DNA of 64,000 bases, taken from positions 28,189,730 to 28,253,729 of the forward strand of contig OY997592.1 in the NCBI GenBank assembly GCA_963921825.1, given 5' to 3'. A program made the position numbers and the translations under genes. The first letter of the stretch is position 1; each line of letters opens with the position of its first letter. The DNA comes from Erodium maritimum. Its lineage: Eukaryota; Streptophyta; Magnoliopsida; Geraniales; Geraniaceae. The notes under the pieces were generated by a model, which saw only the letters and a list, made by a program, of their open reading frames with translations, made no database searches and was not told where the DNA came from. Shown here in pieces: positions 31,774 through 43,632 of this stretch.

Positions 31774-34700
31774 TGTAATAACCACTCCCAGTCAACGCCA
31801 GTCAAATCTGCGAAAAACAAGAAAAATTAAAAAATTTAAGCAGACACTTAATTAAACCTAAGATTGACCCCGAGGGTCATACCGGACTTAAGTTGACCCC
31901 GATATCGACCAAAGTGAGTTCCGGGGGACTCAGGGCAACTTTCTGATCCATTTGGAAATTGTTGACTTTTCGCTGGAAAAGTCAACCGAGTGACGCTTTG
32001 GTCCATTCGAGGACCGTTTCGCATCCAAAAAGCTTAGCCGTCGTCGCAGCGGTCTTATTTGAGCCGTTTCCTTGTAGCCCGTGAAGTTTCGTAATTTCTT
32101 GGAAAAAGTGCCCGTTCAGGGCCCGAGACGGCCGAATTTCGCGAATCTGATTGGAAAATATCTAGAAGATATTTTCCAGAAAGGGATGGGACCCACTTGC
32201 CACATGTCACCAATGTGGTGGGGTTAGGTTTATTGGACAAAACAAGACAAGACCACATGATGGTTAGTTTGCTTTTTAAGTATTATTTTGTTACTTTTTA
32301 AAAACAAAACAAAAGGGAGCAAATGGTGATGTTCGGCCATATTGGAAAAAAAGTGGGTTTTGGAGAGAGAAAATAGAGAGAGAAGGAGAAGGAGAAGAAC
32401 AGAGAAAAGAGAAGGGGGTGTTTGGAGTTTTGGCTTTTCCCGTCGATCAAGCCGTTGGATCGTCTCAACGATAGAAGAATCGAGTTCACACCGTCATTCT
32501 CTACGGTGAGCACCTAACCGATTTTCGTTTTGGTACGTTTGAATTTTGGGGTTTGAGTTTAAATGAGTTGATTAAGGTTGGGTTAAGGATTGGGGTTCGT
32601 TAGGAACGTTTTGGGGCGAAAAGGAACATTTTTCGTTGTGGCCGTGTGGGGCCCACTTGGTCGGGCCTCGGGTTTTTCGTGTTCGGGTAGTCTTGGACGA
32701 TCCCCAAGTCGATAATTCACACCCGGAACGAATTATGGAATTAAATTGTGAAAGTTAGAAATTTCGGGTTTAGAAACTTTAAACGCGAATTAAATCGCTC
32801 GGAAGTCAGAAATTGATTCCGTCGATTGCATTGGAACCCTTGAATTATTCTAAGACCGTAGAAACGAAAACGGGAATTTTCGGAGCCCCGAAAGGGCGTT
32901 TTCAAAACCCGGGCAGATTCGCCATGTCGGGCGAATCAGGCCTTTCCGGGTCCAATATCGACAATGTCGAGTAATTGGGGAGTTTGGGAGTGATCGACAT
33001 TGTCGGGGTTACTTTTGGGCGCCAAGTTTGTTGAATTTCAGTTTATTCCTGCAAGTTTAAAAGTGCCTTAAAACTGTGTTATTTTAGATCGTGCTGCAGA
33101 CAGGGGGAAGGGAAAGCTAGGCGAGTGACCGAGATCACGCCGGAGCTTATTTTGTGCGCTTTGGAGAAAGCATACGAGGTAGGGAAAAGTATCCGGATCT
33201 CGGTCCTGACTAGGGAAAGTTAACAGTAGAATTGCATGTGACACTTGGGTGTCGTGGGTTAAGTAGGTTATCGAATATTAGAAATGTATGTGACACTTGG
33301 GGTGTCGTGAGTTAAGTAGGTTATCAAAGTTTGGAAATGCATGTGACACTTAGTAGTGTCGTAGGAGCAGTGAACTTATCGATGTTAGAATTACTGGAGG
33401 CATATGACCATGCCCGGAGGTTGATTGTGAAACTTGTTGATATTAGAACTGCTGGAGGCATTGGTGATGCCCGAAGGTTGATTGTGTAATTTGTGTCTTG
33501 GGTGGCCATGAGAGCCCGTACTTTACTGTTGTGTCTTGGGTGGTCATGAGAGCCCGTGTTTTACTGCTGGTGTCTTGGGTGGTCATGAGTGCCCGTGGGG
33601 CTGTTGAACCCGTGTCTTTACTGTTGGTGTGTCTTGGGAGGCCGTGAGTGCCCGTGGGGTGTTGAGCCCGTGAGTTACTGTTGGTGTGTCTTAGGAGGCC
33701 GTGAGTGCCCGTGGGGTTGTTGAGCCCGTGAGTTACTGTTGGTGTGTCTTGGGAGGCCGTGAGCGCCCGTGGGGTTGTTGAGCCCGTGAGTTACTGTTGG
33801 TGTGTCTTGGGAGGCCGTGAGTGCCCGTGGGGTTGTTGAGCCCGTTAGTTACTGTTGGTGTGTCTTGGGAGGCCGTGAGTGCCTTTGGAGTGTTGAACAT
33901 GTGTTGTTGCTGTTTGTTGAGCTTGCTTGTAATTGTGATTGTGGTTACTTGAGTGAGAGAGGTTATTGAGACAGGTCGACCGCCTGGCCCGACTTTGTGT
34001 CGGGTAAGTGCGTGAGTGAGAGAGGTTACTGAGACAGGTCGACCGCCTGGCCTGAGAGGTTCGGCAAAGCGTGTGAGTGGGAGCGGTTACTGAGACAGGT
34101 CGACCGCCTGGCCTGAGTGGTTCGGCAAAGCGCGTGAGTGAGAGAGGTTACTGAGACAGGTCGACCGCCTGGCCTGAGTGGTTCGGCAAAGCTCGTGAGT
34201 GAGGGAGGTTACTGAGCAGCTGGTATGCGATCCTTTGTGATCTTTTTTGGTGTGTGATCCTTTGTGATTTTGGGTGTTGCGTGGTGGTCTTTTGAGTCCT
34301 TGGAAGAGGTCGTGATCGTTGTGTTGGGTTTACTTTACGTGTCCGAGTGTTGTGTCGGTTGAGGAAAGTATCAGTGTGTGTGTGTCAGTCGGGTTACTTC
34401 AGTTTGGGGATAGTGATCCTGGTGTTGAGTTCGTTGGTGGTGTTACCGGCATTGTCTGCTAATTATGCCGTAGTCAGTCCGTTATCTGTGGTGGTGAGCG
34501 AACGCTCACCCCTAGCTGCTTTTCCTACAAGTACCGGTCGCAGGTTGGACTAGGTGAGCTTCCGAAGCTTGAAGAGCTAGGAGCGGGATTCTGGGTTTAC
34601 TTTTGAGTCTAGCGACATATACCTTGCATTTTGTCCATCTGTTGGGACGTACCTTTAAGTTGTAAATGATTATTTCTGATGGACAAATGGCGATTTTAAA

Positions 34701-34784
34701 GTGATTTATGTAAAAGGTTTCAAATGTTTTATTGTTTTAAGAGTTCGCGTCCTGAGTTCGGTTTACTGAAATTGGGGCGTGACA
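31774..34784 (+). repeat. 5' LTR of element F (3,011 bp)
   Basis: TGTAATAACCACTCCC...GGGGCGTGACA. It is close to identical to the 3' LTR outside the minisatellite section. A purine-rich GAGAGAGAAAATAGAGAGAG segment and the frames near 32298-32513 belong to the untranslated leader. Confidence 0.92.
33370..34215 (+). repeat. Minisatellites of the 5' LTR of F
   Basis: Three neighbouring arrays: GGAGGCATNNNNATGCCCG-type units of about 43-60 bp (33400-33480); about five units of 58 bp containing CTTGGGAGGCCGTGAG (33620-33900); and about four units of 60 bp containing GAGACAGGTCGACCGCCTGG (33950-34215). Copy numbers differ from the 3' LTR. Confidence 0.85.
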
Positions 34785-34786
34785 GC

Positions 34787-34799
34787 TTGGTATCAGAGC
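34787..34799 (+). other. Primer-binding site of element F
   Basis: TTGGTATCAGAGC two bases after the LTR end, complementary to initiator-methionine tRNA. Confidence 0.9.
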
Positions 34800-36180
34800 T
34801 CGAGGTTTCACACCTCAGACTGTACGTCAATTAGGTGGGGAGAGTCGAGTCAGTTAAGTCCCTTCGTGCGTTGGGTACGCAAGTCGGAACCCGTGTGTAG
34901 ACCCGTAGTGGTTTGAGTCCTGTTTGTGATTGTGCGTATGTGCAGTGTTTGATTGCTGGTGTGTTGATTGTTTGTTGTTGCGTGAAACGTTTTTAAGTTG
35001 TCGCGACTCGACTCAGGAGCTCATGTAGTCGAACGTGACGGTGCTGATATCAAGTCGGTACAACGTAGTTCGGGGACGCCTGGACCGGGTTGTAACTACG
35101 TGATGTCAAGTATGAGGTTTTAAAATGAAAAGGAGAAAGTTTTAAAATTGACTGGCCCGGTGGGCGTGTTTGATTTTGGTTGGCCCGGTGGGCGTGGTTC
35201 GACTTTGGTTGGCCCGGTGGGCGGGTGTCGTGTTGTTGTTGTTGTCGTTTGGCCGTGTTGGCTTATGATTGAGGTTGGGAGACTTGGGTTTGGTCTTAAA
35301 TTGTTATACGTGTGTTGTTGAATTGTTGGTCGAGTTTGTGTGTCGTCCAAGGTTTCTCTTTGAGGTTAAAAAGGAGTAAGGGTCGAGTTTAAGACGTTTT
35401 TTGGAAAACTGGTCTGCGCGAGAGGCACGGATCCCGTCACGGATCCGTGACGGATCAGAGGGTTTTGGCCATTTTAGGGCCTTTGTCATGGCACCGTGAC
35501 CCCAACCGTGACGGGGTCTATCATGGGTCTGTGATTCCTGTTTTGTTCCACTGTCCTGTTTGTGCAGTTTGAGTGTTGGCTTTGCGTGGCGGTGTTCACG
35601 GTTGTGTTGGTTGTAGAGGTCGTAAGTTCGGTGTTAAGGGATGAGGTCTTGGGTTCGAGACTCATCAATAACCTGCGGTAGTGATACATCGCCTCGGTGT
35701 GAGAGTCTCACCATGGAGAGGGGCTAGGGTGGGTGCGCTGCGGCGCCATACGAACTAGGTTTCCCTATGTGAACGGGTGTTCGAGGTTTCCTTCACGTGA
35801 GTGGGTTATTTGAGGTTTCCTTATGTGATCGGGTAATTGGGGTATTGATAGTGTGAGCAATAGTGTTTGCTTAGTTGAGAGCGTGATCCCCGTCTTGAGG
35901 TGTTGATAGCGTGAGCAGTGTGACGTTTGGCATCAGGTTTTAAGGTAGTGGTTTGCCCTGGTTAGATCGGTAAGTCTTTAGTGCGTTACTAGTATGCCAT
36001 AATCGAACGGGTGTCCGTGGAGGTGAGCATAACGCTCATCCCCTTTACTACTTTTCCCGCATGGGACGAGTAGCGAACACTGGTTTGGTTGCGGAAAGTT
36101 ATAAGTAAATGCCTAGAGGACCGTGTGAGGGCTGCACTAGACCTTACCAGAGTGACTAAAGGAGTGGGTGTTCGGTCTCC
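34800..36180 (+). other. Leader and gag-less 5' internal part of element F
   Basis: Contains three copies of TTGGCCCGGTGGGCG (35150-35225) and an AGGTTTCCTTATGTGA-type repeat (35755-35830). I see no gag motif such as a zinc knuckle. 35940-36080 (GGTGAGCATAACGCTCATCCC, then CTTTTCCCGC) resembles LTR sequence of this superfamily, suggesting rearrangement. Confidence 0.5.
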
Positions 36181-37440
36181 GATTTGGACGTCATTTTTAT
36201 TGGATACCGGGATGTCACATTCGTTTGTTCGTCGAGTTGAGCTGAGAGGTTGGGGCTGAGTTTAGAGCCGTTGAATCCACCCCTGCGTCTGGACACGCCG
36301 GTTGGTGGTAGGGTGGTGATTGACTAGGGTCCGTCCTACCTGCGGAGTTGGAGAAGCGAACCGATACAGGAGGTTCGAGAGAGGGCTCAAGAGCCCTGAT
36401 GCTGGATCGAGTCCTCACCCCGAGGATCGGGTATGTTCGGAGTTGGTAGGCACGACGACGGTAGTGGAGCGAGATCTTAGAGAGACTGCGAGGATCCGTG
36501 AGGATCGGCAGCGACTGAGCTTGTGCGTGTATCCGTGGGAAGGATGCTTACGAAATGACAACCTTTAAACGTAATCTTGGGAATGGATTGGCTGGCGAAG
36601 TGCCGAGCCAATACCGACTGTTACTGGCGACGAGCTGCGAGAGTCGCAGCATTCGCGTATGACAGTGCACGTGGGTAGCACTAAGAGGAGCGCGACATCA
36701 GGTGGCATGTCTAGTGGAGCGGGATGCGGAGAGCGGTCGCGGAGTTAGTATCGCGATGCCTCACTCGTCGGCAGGTGAGAGCCGAACAACAGCGTCCCGT
36801 TGGATTATTGCAGCCACTACGGGTTGCACAGTGGAAATGGGGGCACGTCACGATGAGTTTCGTGAGCGGTTAGCCGAGTTCGCCTACAACAACAGCTTTC
36901 AGGCCAGTATCATGATGGCACCGTTCGGAACGTTGTGTGGTAGGTCGTGTCGGTCGCCCGTGTGCGGGGCGGAAGTGAGGAATGAGGGTTCACTGGGTCT
37001 AGAACTGGACCGAGAGACTGTTGAGTCGGTCGTGCCGAAGCGTGAGCGGTTGAAGACCGCGCAGAGTCAGCAGGAGCTATGCTGACAGACGGCGCCAACC
37101 TCTCGAGTCAACAATCAGTGGTCATGTATCCCTGGAGGTGAGTCTGAAGGGTGGACTAATGCGTTTCAATCGCGGCGGAGGCGGGTTAGCCCCGCGGTGT
37201 ATCGAGCCTCTCGAGGTCTTGAGTACGTCATTAAATGGACAGATGTTGAGGTAACGGGTGATGTCCCGTATGAGGAGAAACCGGTTTGGGAAACGGATCC
37301 ACGAGAGCAGGCCCTGCGCGGAAGGGTTATCCGCTTAGAACGGGTGCGGTGGCGGCACCACGAGGCTGAGTCGACTTGGGAACGCGAGGACGAGGTTAAC
37401 GTGAAGTACCCCGACTTGTTCGACTCCCGAGGTACGTCTG
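36150..37440 (+). pseudogene. Remnants of protease, integrase and chromodomain of element F
   Basis: Protease active site LLDTGMSHSFV near 36195-36230; protease-RT linker VILGMDWLAKCRANTDCYW near 36571-36630; integrase end LAEFAYNNSFQASIMMAPFG and CGRSCRSPVC (frame 36702-37085); chromodomain-containing C-terminus LEYVIKWTDVEVTGDVPYEE, then VRWRHHEAESTWEREDEV (frame from 37197). The reverse transcriptase and RNase H that should lie between the linker and integrase are deleted. The order and motifs are those of Tekay/Del chromoviruses. Confidence 0.85.
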
Positions 37441-37466
37441 TTTTAAATTTCGCGGACGAAATTCCT

Positions 37467-37480
37467 TTAAGGGGGGTAGA
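37467..37480 (+). other. Polypurine tract of element F
   Basis: TTAAGGGGGGTAGA directly before the 3' LTR start at 37482. Confidence 0.8.
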
Positions 37481-37481
37481 T

Positions 37482-40400
37482 TGTAATAACCACTCCCGGT
37501 CAACGTCAGTCAAATCTGCGAAAAACAGGAAAATTTAAAAAAATTTAGCAGACACTTAATTAAACCTAAGATTGACCCCGAGGGTCATACCGGACTTAAG
37601 TTGACCCCGATATCGACCAAAGTGAGTTCCGGGGGACTCAGGGAAACTTTCTGATCCATTTGGAAATTGTTGACTTTTCGCTGGAAAAGTCAACCGAGCG
37701 ACGCTTTGGTCCATTCGAGGACCGTTTCGCATCCAAAAAGCTTAGCCGTCATCGCAGCGGTCTTATTTGAGCCGTTTCCTTGTAGCTCGTGAAGTTTCGT
37801 AATTTCTTGGAAAAAGTGCCCGTTCAGGGCCCGAGACGGCCGAATTTCACGAATCTGATTGGAAAATATCTAGAAGATATTTTCCAGAAAGGGATGGGAC
37901 CCACTTGCCACATGTCACCAATGTGGTGGGGTTAGGTTTATTGGACAAAACAAGACAAGACCACATGATGGTTAGTTTGCTTTTTAAGTATTATTTTGTT
38001 ACTTTTTAAAAACAAAACAAAAGGGAGCAAATGGTGATGTTCGGCCATATTGGAAAAAAAGTGGGTTTTGGAGAGAGAAAATAGAGAGAGAAGGAGAAGG
38101 AGAAGAACAGAGAAAAGAGATGGGGGTGTTTGGAGTTTTGGCTTTTCCCGTCGATCAAGCCGTTGGATCGTCTCAACGATAGAAGAATCGAGTTCACACC
38201 TCATTCTCTGCAGTGAGCACCTAACCGATTTTCGTTTTGGTACGTTTGAATTTTGGGGTTTGAGTTTAAATGAGTTGATTAAGGTTGGGTTAAGGATTGG
38301 GGTTCGTTAGGAACGTTTTGGGGCGAAAAGGAACATTTTTTGTTGTGGCCGTGTGGGGCCCACTTGGTCGGGCCTCGGTTTTTTCGTGTTCGGGTAGTCT
38401 TGGACGATCCCCAAGTCGATAATTCACACCCGGAACGAATTATGGAATTAAATTGTGAAAGTTAGAAATTTCGGGTTTAGAAACTTTAAACGCGAATTAA
38501 ATCGCTCGGAAGTCGGAAATTGATTCCATCGATTGCATTGGAACCCTTGAATTATTCTAAGACCGTAGAAACAAAAACGGGAATTTTCGGAGCCCCGAAA
38601 GGGCGTTTTCAAAACCCGGGCAGATTCGCCATGTCGGGCGAATCAGGCCTTTCCGGGTCCAATATCGACAATGTCGAGTAATTGGGGAGTTTGGGAGTGA
38701 TCGACATTGTCGGGGTTACTTTTGGGCGTCAAGTTTGTTGAATTTCAGTTTATTCCTGCAAGTTTAAAAGTGCCTTAAAACTGTGTTCTTTTAGATCGTG
38801 CTGCAGACAGAGGGAAGGGAAAGCTAGGCGAGTGACCGAGATCACGTCGGAGCTTATTTTGTGCGCTTTGGAGAAAGCATACGAGGTAGGGAAAAGTATC
38901 CGGATCTCGGCCCTGACTAGGGAAAGTTAACAGTAGAATTGCATGTGACACTTGGGTTTCGTGGGTTAAGTAGGTTATCGAATATTAGAAATGTATGTGA
39001 CACTTGGGGTGTCGTGAGTTAAGTAGGTTATCAAAGTTTGGAAATGCATGTGACACTTAGTAGTGTCGTAGGAGCAGTGAACTTATCGATGTTAGAATTA
39101 CTGGAGGCATATGACCATGCCCGGAGGTTGATTGTGAAACTGTTAATATTAGGAGTACTGGAGGCATATGACCATGCCCGGAGGTTGATTGTGAAACTTG
39201 TTGATATTAGAACTGCTGGAGGCATTGGTGATGCCCGAAGGTTGATTGTGTAATTTGTGTCTTGGGTGGCCATGAGAGCCCGTACTTTACTGTTGTGTCT
39301 TGGGTGGCCATGAGAGCCCGTGTTTTACTGCTGGTGTCTTGGGTGGTCATGAGTGCCCGTGGGGTTGTTGAACCCGTGTCTTTACTGTTGGTGTGTCTTG
39401 GGAGGCCGTGAGTGCCCGTGGGGTTTTTGAGCCCGTGTTTTACTGTTGGTGTGTCTTGGGAGGCCGTGAGTGCCCGTGGGGTTGTTGAGCCCGTGAGTTA
39501 CTGTTTGGTGTGTCTTGGGAGGCCGCGAGTGCCTGTGGGGTGTTGAGCCCGTGAGTTACTGTTGGTGTGTCTTGGGAGGCCGTGAGTGCCCGTGGGGTTG
39601 TTGAGCCCGTGAGTTACTGTTGGTGTGTCTTGGGAGGCCGTGAGCGCCCGTGGGGTTGTTGAGCCCGTGAGTTACTGTTGGTGTGTCTTGGGAGGCCGTG
39701 AGTGCCCGTGGGGTTGTCGAGTCCGTGTTTTACTATTGGTGTCTTGTGTGGCCATGAGTGCCTTTGGAGTGTTGAACCTGTGTTGTTGATGTTTGTTGAG
39801 CTTGCTTGTAATTGTGATTGTGGTTACTTGAGTGAGAGAGGTTATTGAGACAGGTCGACCGCCTGGCCCGACTTTGTGTCGGGGAAGCGCGTGAGTGAGA
39901 GAGGTTACTGAGACAGGTCGACCGCCTGGCCTGAGAGGTTCGGCAAAGCGCGTGAGTGGGAGCGGTTACTGAGACAGGTCGACCGCCTGGCCTGAGTGGT
40001 TCGGCAAAGCGCGTGAGTGAGAGAGGTTACTGAGACAGGTCGACCGCCTGGCCTGAGTGGTTCGGCAAAGCGCTTGAGTGAGGGAGGTTACTGAGCAGCT
40101 GGTATGCGATCCTTTGTGATCTTGTTTGGTGTGTGATCCTTTGTGATCTTGGGTGTTGCGTGGTGGTCTTTTGAGTCCTTGGAAGAGGTCGTGATCGTTG
40201 TGTTGGGTCTACTTTACGTGTCCGAGTGTTGTGTCGGTTGAGGAAAGTATCAGTGTGTGTGTGTCAGCCGGGTTACTTGAGTTTGGGGATAGTGATCCCC
40301 CGGTGTTGAGTTGGTTGTTGGTGTTACCGGAATTGTCTGCTAATTATGTCGTAGTCAGTCCGTTATCCGTGGTGGTGAGTGAACGCTCACCCCTAGCTGC

Positions 40401-40664
40401 TTTTCCTACAGGTACCGGTCGCAGGTTGGACTAGGTGAGCTTCCGAAGCTTGAAGAGCTAGGAGCGGGATTCTGGGTTTACTTTTGAGTCTAGCGACGTA
40501 TACCTTGCATTTTGTCCATCTGTTGGGACGTACCTTTAAGTTGTAAATGATTATTTTTGATGGACAAATGGCGATTTTAAAGTGATGTATGTAAAAGGTT
40601 TCAAATGTTTTATTGTTTTAACAGTTCCGTCCTGAGTTCGGTTTTCTGAAATTGGGGCGCGACA
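37482..40664 (+). repeat. 3' LTR of element F (3,183 bp)
   Basis: Same termini as the 5' LTR but 172 bp longer. By eye the extra length is one more GGAGGCATATGACCATGCCC unit (39150-39195) and about two more 58-bp CTTGGGAGGCC units (39390-39770). Point differences elsewhere are few, so the insertion looks fairly young. Confidence 0.92.
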
Positions 40665-40669
40665 CTCCC

Positions 40670-41456
40670 GATTTTATTTTCGTCATTGATGTTCTCACGG
40701 GTGGAATAACTCAACAGTAGCAACACATTTCCCACTCTTCCTTCATCACCTTCGACTTGTTCTTCCAAGCAAAAGCCATGAACTCTAGTGCAGAAAAATC
40801 TTCACTGTCCTCGTGAGTATGTGGATATACTGTTTTAGTGAACCACAAATAAGAAGGTAAGGATATGAAGATTACAATGTGAGTATTTTCGCACTTTCCA
40901 AAATAATTTTGTCATTTGATTGGCACATACTAACAGATCTGTTTTTTTTACAGAAGCAGAGCAAAGTGAAAACAATATATAGTTAGGGGGTTATATGAAA
41001 GAAAAATAATCATTCCTTTATAATCTTGTTTTTAGCCACTTTGACACTCTTATAACTCTTTAACCCTCATAACTTCTATTAACCCCCAATGTAATTTTCT
41101 TTTTTGTTGAAAAAATGGTTATAAAAATAAAAAAAATTATTTGAAATGAAGTTTGAAAAGGATTCATTTGACTGAAGTAGATAGTCAATCAAAGTGGTCA
41201 ACTGTTTGGTAAAATTTGGTCACCTAACTTGGACAACGATTTAGGATCGTCGCCAAATTACATGTCCCACTACTTGGCCAACGTTTTTTTTCGCCATACA
41301 TGTGACCCAATAGGGCAATCCATTGAAAATTTCGTCGGGCAAGTAGGGCCTTTGGTCGACAAATGTTTTTTTCGCCGGACAAGGTTACGACTTGACTTCA
41401 ATATTTTGCTGGCCAACCCTTTAATGGTGGCGTGATTTTTTTTATGTAATTAAGGT
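40670..41456. other. Tat-like internal remnant, then unclassified DNA
   Basis: 40670-40800 continues the sequence interrupted by element F. Its minus strand has a short open stretch (EDSEDFSALEFMAFAWKNKS...CCYC, then a stop), possibly the end of a polyprotein or a gene scrap; I do not recognise it. 40800-41456 is AT-rich. 41170-41430 has several TTTTTTTTCGCC and CCAACG/GGCAAG words without a clear unit. Confidence 0.35.
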
Positions 41457-43256
41457 TAAAAATATTGATTTGTAACCTAGGTTTCTCATGAAGGACAACG
41501 AGTCCCGTTTGTCTTTCTCCTCCTTTTGTTCGATTCTTCTTTCATCTTACGATTCCTATTGCCATATCGTATCACGATGTGTGAAAGAGTCCAAGGGGAT
41601 CAAGCTTGTAGAAGGTAATGATGGTCGTGTCTGGACTGCTACGACGAAGAACTCAACGTCTCAAGATGGTCCTAATCTTGGCTCCACAGGAACAGTTAAG
41701 GTAAGAAGGCCTGGTCGAGGACGTGCTCAACGCAGCAAGGTTTCTCTTGAGATTACAATGAAGGACGGATATGCTGAGCTTTCGAGGGGGAGGAAGAAGA
41801 CAGAACTCTCAACACAACCTGGGTAGGCGAGCTCTGCTCAGGGCTGGGAGGATGATGTATATCCACTGGAGTAGAGATCGTGGCAGAGAAGCAGGGTTGT
41901 GCGATTTTTCTCTACAACCTCCCGTTTGGCACCTATTCGGAATGGGTCCGGAATTCGTTGGGGACGTTTGTCGAGGTAGTGTTTGTCAATGTTATTAACA
42001 GACCGAACCGGAAAATTCACTTTCTTTGGCTTTGCGGAGCTTAAACTCAAAGATTTGACTCTACAGGCAATAGAGCTTCTCAATGGCCATGACCTTTTGT
42101 AGCTATGGCTCGGCTTGGAAAAAGGAAATTCCGATCAGAATCGCATGCAATTGGACGTGTTGAGGTGATTTCGAGTGCCCTTGGTTTAGCACCAGCAAAA
42201 CAGAGCTTAATCGATGTTAACGTGAATGTTGTCCCTGATGCGGTGGAGACGGGATACGTTGCTCCCATTGTCGCTGAGCATGAAGATCGGATTGAGGACC
42301 CTAGGGTTGGGAGTCCGTTTTTTTTTTCATGTCGAAACAAAGATCGGATTATTGAAGCGTACTGTTGTCGTCTTTGAAGCTTCGGGATTCTCAGAATCTC
42401 AGAGAGATTTCTGCAGTGTGTTCGTGATTCTCTATATTAGTTGGAGATGGATGGAGAAATCACCTGCAATTCCATATGCGTCACTTGTAAATCGGGATAG
42501 CTTGAACGAGGTAAGTGAGACAGAGATTTCGCTTCTTATTCTCACTCAATCGCATGAGCATGATCCGAAGATATTGGACCAAGTTCAAAGTATTGGGCCT
42601 ATAGACCATGCTCTAGTGATAGTAGAGCTTCATGGTCTTTTGAACAGTATGGGTGTTGATCTGTCAATCACTGCGATTCAAAGCAATGTTACAGCTCAAA
42701 CAAAAAGACGTGGTCATCCAAAGAAGGGACAGTCAAAGGAGATTGCTTCTCCAACTGCTTTTTTTATCAAACAAGAGCTAAAACTTCTGTTGATAAAGAA
42801 GGCAATTCGGGAAGCTTTACTGTTGATATTGCTAATAAGGATAGCTCGGGTTATTGGAGTTATTGCGAGAAAGTTGGAAAAAAGGTTGTTGACCTTGGTC
42901 CTTTGGTGCTCGAACGGTTCAATTCTCTAGACGTCCCGCAGCGTGTTGAGGAGGATGTCGAGGATAGTGAGGACGAGGAATACCCTGAACCGATTACAAG
43001 AAAAGCTCTAATCCCTGTTTCGGTATCTAACCGGTTTATTTTCTTGAACTCGGATAGGACGCAAGCAAGGAGGGCGGCAATTAGATGTGGCAGCTTTCTC
43101 TTCTTTCTTTTGCTTTCTTGCTTGGGTTTATTTTGATATATGTTTTGCTCTTGTAGCTGTTTTGGTCCGAGGAAAAATGTTTTTTTTAGGATCGTTTTCT
43201 TGTAGTGTTCTACTGTCTTGTAGAACACTTGGTCAATAAATTTTAGCTTATAAAAA
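41457..43256 (+). pseudogene. Decayed RRM-encoding sequence, probably LINE ORF1 with LINE 3' end
   Basis: Around 41905-42100 two frames joined by a one-base shift give an RNA-recognition motif: RNP2-like AIFLYNLPFG and RNP1-like FTFFGFAELKLKDL, then LQAIELLNGHDL. Plant L1 elements often start ORF1 with an RRM. Downstream, broken frames follow (42105-42377, 42226-42930, 42903-43136), with an acidic stretch VEEDVEDSEDEEYPEP. The 3' end has TTGTAGAACACTTGGTCAATAAATTTTAGCTTATAAAAAA, like a LINE tail. No ORF2 reverse transcriptase is present. A retro-copy of a cellular RRM gene is the alternative. Confidence 0.5.
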
Positions 43257-43632
43257 AGTTAGTAAAAATGGACGGAATATTCCATTCATTAGTCATGTGA
43301 CCTCAAGTGTCATATAATGAATGGTAAAATGACATTTTTTCCCTTAAGCATTTGGCGTCTATATATTTTACAAGGAACAATAACGAGGGTATAATGGTAA
43401 TGTTCCTTATAAAATGTATAGAAGTCAAATAATTAAGGGAAAACGTCATTTTACTATCTGTTATATGACACGTGAGGTCATATGACTAATGAAATGGAAT
43501 ATTCCGTCTATTTTTACTAATAAAATCGCGTGACCAATACTTAAGGTACTGCATTTGTCATTTTGAAACGTTGAGTAGTGCACTGCAATATTCGTGACTA
43601 ATATTTAAGAGTAAGTTTCGATATTTAACCCA
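43229..43632. mobile_element. Fold-back MITE, copy 1
   Basis: Two arms of about 130 bp are reverse complements with few mismatches: TAGTAAAAATGGACGGAATA at 43260 answers TATTCCGTCTATTTTTACTA ending near 43520, and ACAAGGAACAATAAC / GTTCCTTATAAAATGTATAGA flank the centre near 43375-43425. The right outer end continues to ATATTTAACCC at 43632. The rc of that end resembles Mutator-like termini (GGGTTAAAT...). Its left outer end is less clear because it merges with the LINE-like tail. A second copy is at 49168-50608. Confidence 0.8.

Larger units (their letters stand above)
31774..40664 (+). mobile_element. Ty3/gypsy element F, structurally complete, Tekay/Del-like, non-autonomous
   Basis: 8,891 bp with LTRs at 31774-34784 and 37482-40664, primer site, purine tract and a 5-bp CTCCC duplication (31769-31773 and 40665-40669). 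The internal region is only 2,697 bp and contains fragments of protease, integrase and chromodomain but no gag or reverse-transcriptase domain, so it could move only with proteins from another element. It inserted into the internal part of the Tat-like element. Confidence 0.92.

Noticed and set aside
33480-34215. CRISPR-like spaced repeats
   Set aside because: Contiguous minisatellite units without unique spacers, within a plant LTR.
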